Below, one piece after another: positions 62,246 through 64,000 of a stretch of DNA of 64,000 bases (positions are counted from its first letter, which is position 1; every line of letters begins with the position of its first letter). The notes beneath the pieces are model-generated. The model was not told the DNA's origin. It saw nothing but the letters and a program-made list of their open reading frames with translations, and did not search any database. The translations under genes and the position numbers were made by a program. Source of the DNA: Rhodococcus sp. KRD197 (GTDB taxonomy: Bacteria > Actinomycetota > Actinomycetes > Mycobacteriales > Mycobacteriaceae); NCBI RefSeq assembly GCF_017168235.1, contig NZ_JABFAO010000004.1, forward strand, positions 1-64,000, written 5' to 3'.

Positions 62246-63226
62246 TCACCGCCCGCGCTCGCGCAGACCGCCGGCCCGAAGTACTAGCCCGGCGAGCTGC
62301 CCGTCGACAAGACCGTCCTCGTCGCAGATCGCAAGGTGCGGACCCAGGATCGTGGTGAGCCGACGCGCGCGCACCGCGCGCGCGGACGCAGCGGCTCGGG
62401 CGACTACCGGGTCCACACCTGCACTCACATAAGCCTCGTCGCTGATCAACCGCCACCCGATCGAGACCACGAGTGATGCGTGCGCGGCCGAATGTGCCGT
62501 TCGCCGAACCGAGCTGGACCGTGAACGACCAGCAACCCCGGCATCGTCGAGTTCGGCGCGCGCGAAGCGCGTCACCCGGTCCGCGGAGCCCGCCTGAATT
62601 TGCAACAGGTATTTGCAGTGGGGTTGAACCTCGTCTCCGAAGGCCACGGCGGCGGACAGGCCGCCGAGCAACTGCGCGCTCAACAGCATCACCGACACCG
62701 CCAGAGTTCTACGTGGGAGCATCAACGAGTAGCGGGCAGGGAGGGTCGTTCGGCGACGACTCATCGCGGGTTCGACGCCGGTGGCGGCAATCACCCTGCT
62801 GTACATGGTGACATTGCGTGCCAGGTCGTCGACTACGGTCAGGAGAAGTCGGGCGCGATCGTCTGCGAGGACGCGATCTCGGGCAATCGTCTTGAACGCG
62901 ATCATCGACGCTACGGAGTCCATTTGCATTGCCAGCGCGATCAATTCGACGAACTCGGCGGTGACGAGAGTCCGCCGTTGGCCATCGGTCATCGCATCCC
63001 ATACCGAGGTTCCGAACAGCGAGCAGAACTCGTCGGGCATCCATCGAAGGTCGGGGACGGGTGCACTGCCCCAATCGACGTCGAGGTCACCGTCGTACAC
63101 GTCCTCGGCGGCCTCGAACAACAATCGCCTCGCCGCATCCTGCCGATCGGTGATACTGCGGCGCAAGCGAACAGCTCCACCGCCGACGACCTCCGGACGG
63201 CGAAAACCGTGGCTCGACTGGCTCAT
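62246..63226 (-). CDS. AurF-like paralogue without diiron ligands
   Basis: 326 aa, clearly related to the gene next to it (both have a DVYDGDLDVDW/RAYDGEVDIDW start and the same helix pattern). However, at the metal sites EETRH is replaced by DDLARN, the LLVEEVLD helix by LLSAQLLGG, and LEEARH by GSADRV. It cannot bind two irons in the same way and may be a partner or regulator of the active copy. ATG at 63226 has GAGGAG upstream and overlaps the DUF4873 gene. Confidence 0.8.
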   Translation of the reverse strand: MSQSSHGFRRPEVVGGGAVRLRRSITDRQDAARRLLFEAAEDVYDGDLDVDWGSAPVPDLRWMPDEFCSLFGTSVWDAMTDGQRRTLVTAEFVELIALAMQMDSVASMIAFKTIARDRVLADDRARLLLTVVDDLARNVTMYSRVIAATGVEPAMSRRRTTLPARYSLMLPRRTLAVSVMLLSAQLLGGLSAAVAFGDEVQPHCKYLLQIQAGSADRVTRFARAELDDAGVAGRSRSSSVRRTAHSAAHASLVVSIGWRLISDEAYVSAGVDPVVARAAASARAVRARRLTTILGPHLAICDEDGLVDGQLAGLVLRAGGLRERGR

Positions 63227-63573
63227 TGCTTCTCCTCGGCCGACAGGGCGGTGGGAACCTCGAACGGTGGCGTGCTCTTTCCGGTGACCCGCAATCGGTT
63301 CCATGGATCGAGATCACCGATCCAGGCATCTCGGGCGCTGTGAAGAGTTCGTATTCGCACGCGGATCCGCGGGGCGTCGCCCACCATCTCGATCAGAGCG
63401 GTGTTCTCCGATATCCGGCCGAACCAGCGGAACACGCCATCGATAGGTTCGCGGCGTCCTTTCAGTTCCACGTCCACCTCGATATCGCGCCCGTGAATGG
63501 TGACCACCGCTCGGCCGCGGTAGTGCGATCCGGCGTGATGGCTGCTGGGAAACATCTCGTGCGTCGACATCAT
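63223..63573 (-). CDS. DUF4873 domain protein
   Basis: 116 aa. GSHYRGRAVVTIHGRDIEVD and VFRWFGRISENTALIEMVG are characteristic of DUF4873, small beta-rich proteins of actinobacteria that are also found fused to flavin monooxygenases. The first ATG at 63573 has AAGGAG. It overlaps the AurF-like paralogue (ATGA), so both are made together. Confidence 0.8.
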   Translation of the reverse strand: MMSTHEMFPSSHHAGSHYRGRAVVTIHGRDIEVDVELKGRREPIDGVFRWFGRISENTALIEMVGDAPRIRVRIRTLHSARDAWIGDLDPWNRLRVTGKSTPPFEVPTALSAEEKQ

Positions 63574-63612
63574 CGACAACTCCTTCGCGTCGGCCCGCAA
63601 CAGGGGGCGCGA

Positions 63613-63637
63613 ACCGATGGTATGCGATACCGTGGGT
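63613..63637. promoter_or_regulatory. 25-bp dyad operator, copy 2
   Basis: Same ACC-N3-GGTAT-N3-ATACC-N3-GGT dyad as at 61161, with perfect pairing. It is also flanked by GCG and CGC-type bases that extend the symmetry (GCGAACC ... GGTTCGC). It is located between the DUF4873 (minus) and reductase (plus) genes. Confidence 0.75.
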
Positions 63638-63670
63638 TCGCAACAGTGGCGCACAGTAGACAGGGCGAAC

Positions 63671-64000
63671 ATGCACACATCCGTCCCCGGCGAGCCTGCC
63701 GGCGCTCCGCTACGACCCGACGTCCTGGAACTGACGGTGGTCGAGGTGGTGCAGGAGACCGAGGAGGCCGTGTCGATCGTGTTCGACGTGCCGGAGCGTT
63801 CCCTGGACACCTGCCGTTACCGACCGGGCCAATTCCTGACTCTGCGAGTGCCCAGCGAGCACACGCCGGCGGCGCGGTGCTACTCACTGTCGAGTTCCCC
63901 GCACCTCGACGACCGTCTGGTGGTCACCGTGAAGCGCACACTCGGGGGCTACGCCTCGAATTGGCTGTGCAACAACGCCCGTCCCGGACTCACCCTTGCC
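63671..64000 (+). CDS. KshB-like ferredoxin reductase, 5' part
   Basis: 110 codons are present; the gene runs off the right edge. DVLELTVVEVVQETEEAVSI opens the protein, followed by YRPGQFLTLRVPS and RCYSLSSSP (FAD isoalloxazine and phosphate motifs), then KRTLGGYASNWL. This agrees closely with the reductase of 3-ketosteroid 9-alpha-hydroxylase (KshB), an FAD/[2Fe-2S] protein. It would hand electrons to an oxygenase, perhaps including the diiron protein nearby. Confidence 0.88.
   Translation, partial: MHTSVPGEPAGAPLRPDVLELTVVEVVQETEEAVSIVFDVPERSLDTCRYRPGQFLTLRVPSEHTPAARCYSLSSSPHLDDRLVVTVKRTLGGYASNWLCNNARPGLTLA

Overview
The window is high-GC actinobacterial DNA, most likely from a Rhodococcus or a close Nocardiaceae relative. 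The left part follows the Mycobacterium tuberculosis order Rv0428c-def-Rv0430-Rv0431-sodC-ybdK ... AAA ATPase-pssA-psd ... groEL2. An Mrp/Mnh antiporter operon and several stress and envelope genes are inserted between these blocks. GTG/TTG starts, 4-nt ATGA/GTGA gene overlaps, tandem CIRCE boxes before groEL, an F420-type (Ddn) protein and a KshB-like reductase agree with this.

Layout. 0-3.8 kb: a cut-off GNAT gene, peptide deformylase, DUF3263, LytR_C, Cu/Zn superoxide dismutase lipoprotein and a glutamate-cysteine ligase-like enzyme. 3.8-10.3 kb: six-gene monovalent cation/H+ antiporter operon mnhA(B)-C-D-E-F-G on the minus strand. 10.4-12.9 kb: ArsR/SRPBCC/VOC/NUDIX operon and a PEP-mutase-like enzyme, each unit behind a clear palindrome. 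13-18.6 kb: CDC48-like ATPase, pssA and psd (phosphatidylethanolamine synthesis), small membrane and SRPBCC proteins, and a frameshifted DUF1206 gene. 19-23.5 kb: a five-gene operon with a receiver-glutaredoxin-thioredoxin-reductase fusion, a cyclic-nucleotide-domain histidine kinase, a UBP zinc finger, DUF1801 and GPP34. 23.5-28.4 kb: BCCT transporter, frameshifted DMT transporter, groEL.

28.5-50.7 kb is the most interesting region: a type II (aromatic) polyketide gene cluster with deoxyaminosugar genes. The core order (oxygenase, TcmI-type cyclase, KS-alpha, KS-beta, ACP, ketoreductase, aromatase, oxygenase, reductase) matches the E-F-A-B-C-D-L-M order of angucycline clusters such as urdamycin. 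Two changes stand out: ACP and ketoreductase are one fused protein, and the M-type oxygenase-reductase is split into two overlapping genes. Tailoring and sugar genes are two efflux/flavin-supply genes, a hydrolase, NDP-hexose 2,3-dehydratase, 4-ketoreductase, two glycosyltransferases, RmlA, a 3-aminotransferase and a 3(,5)-epimerase. The predicted product is an angucycline-like polyketide carrying a 3-amino-2,3,6-trideoxyhexose. No NDP-glucose 4,6-dehydratase is present, so the host rmlB is probably shared. Regulators are a TetR protein and an OmpR-type regulator with an altered acidic pocket. TTGAC-type direct repeats with 10-bp period lie ahead of three transcription units of the cluster and are the likely activator sites.

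50.7-57.3 kb: TetR/MFS/MarR-like export unit with a duplicated operator, a DUF559 gene flanked by two copies of a 57-bp repeat, an ABC exporter and small genes. 57.3-64 kb: alpha/beta hydrolase, stand-alone LigD-type polymerase domain, Ddn-family protein, SDR, two AurF-like diiron proteins (one without its iron ligands), DUF4873 and a cut-off KshB-like reductase. Two copies of a 25-bp palindrome (ACC-N3-GGTAT-N3-ATACC-N3-GGT) sit in the divergent promoters of these last units and suggest one regulon. I saw no tRNA, rRNA, CRISPR array or insertion-sequence transposase.
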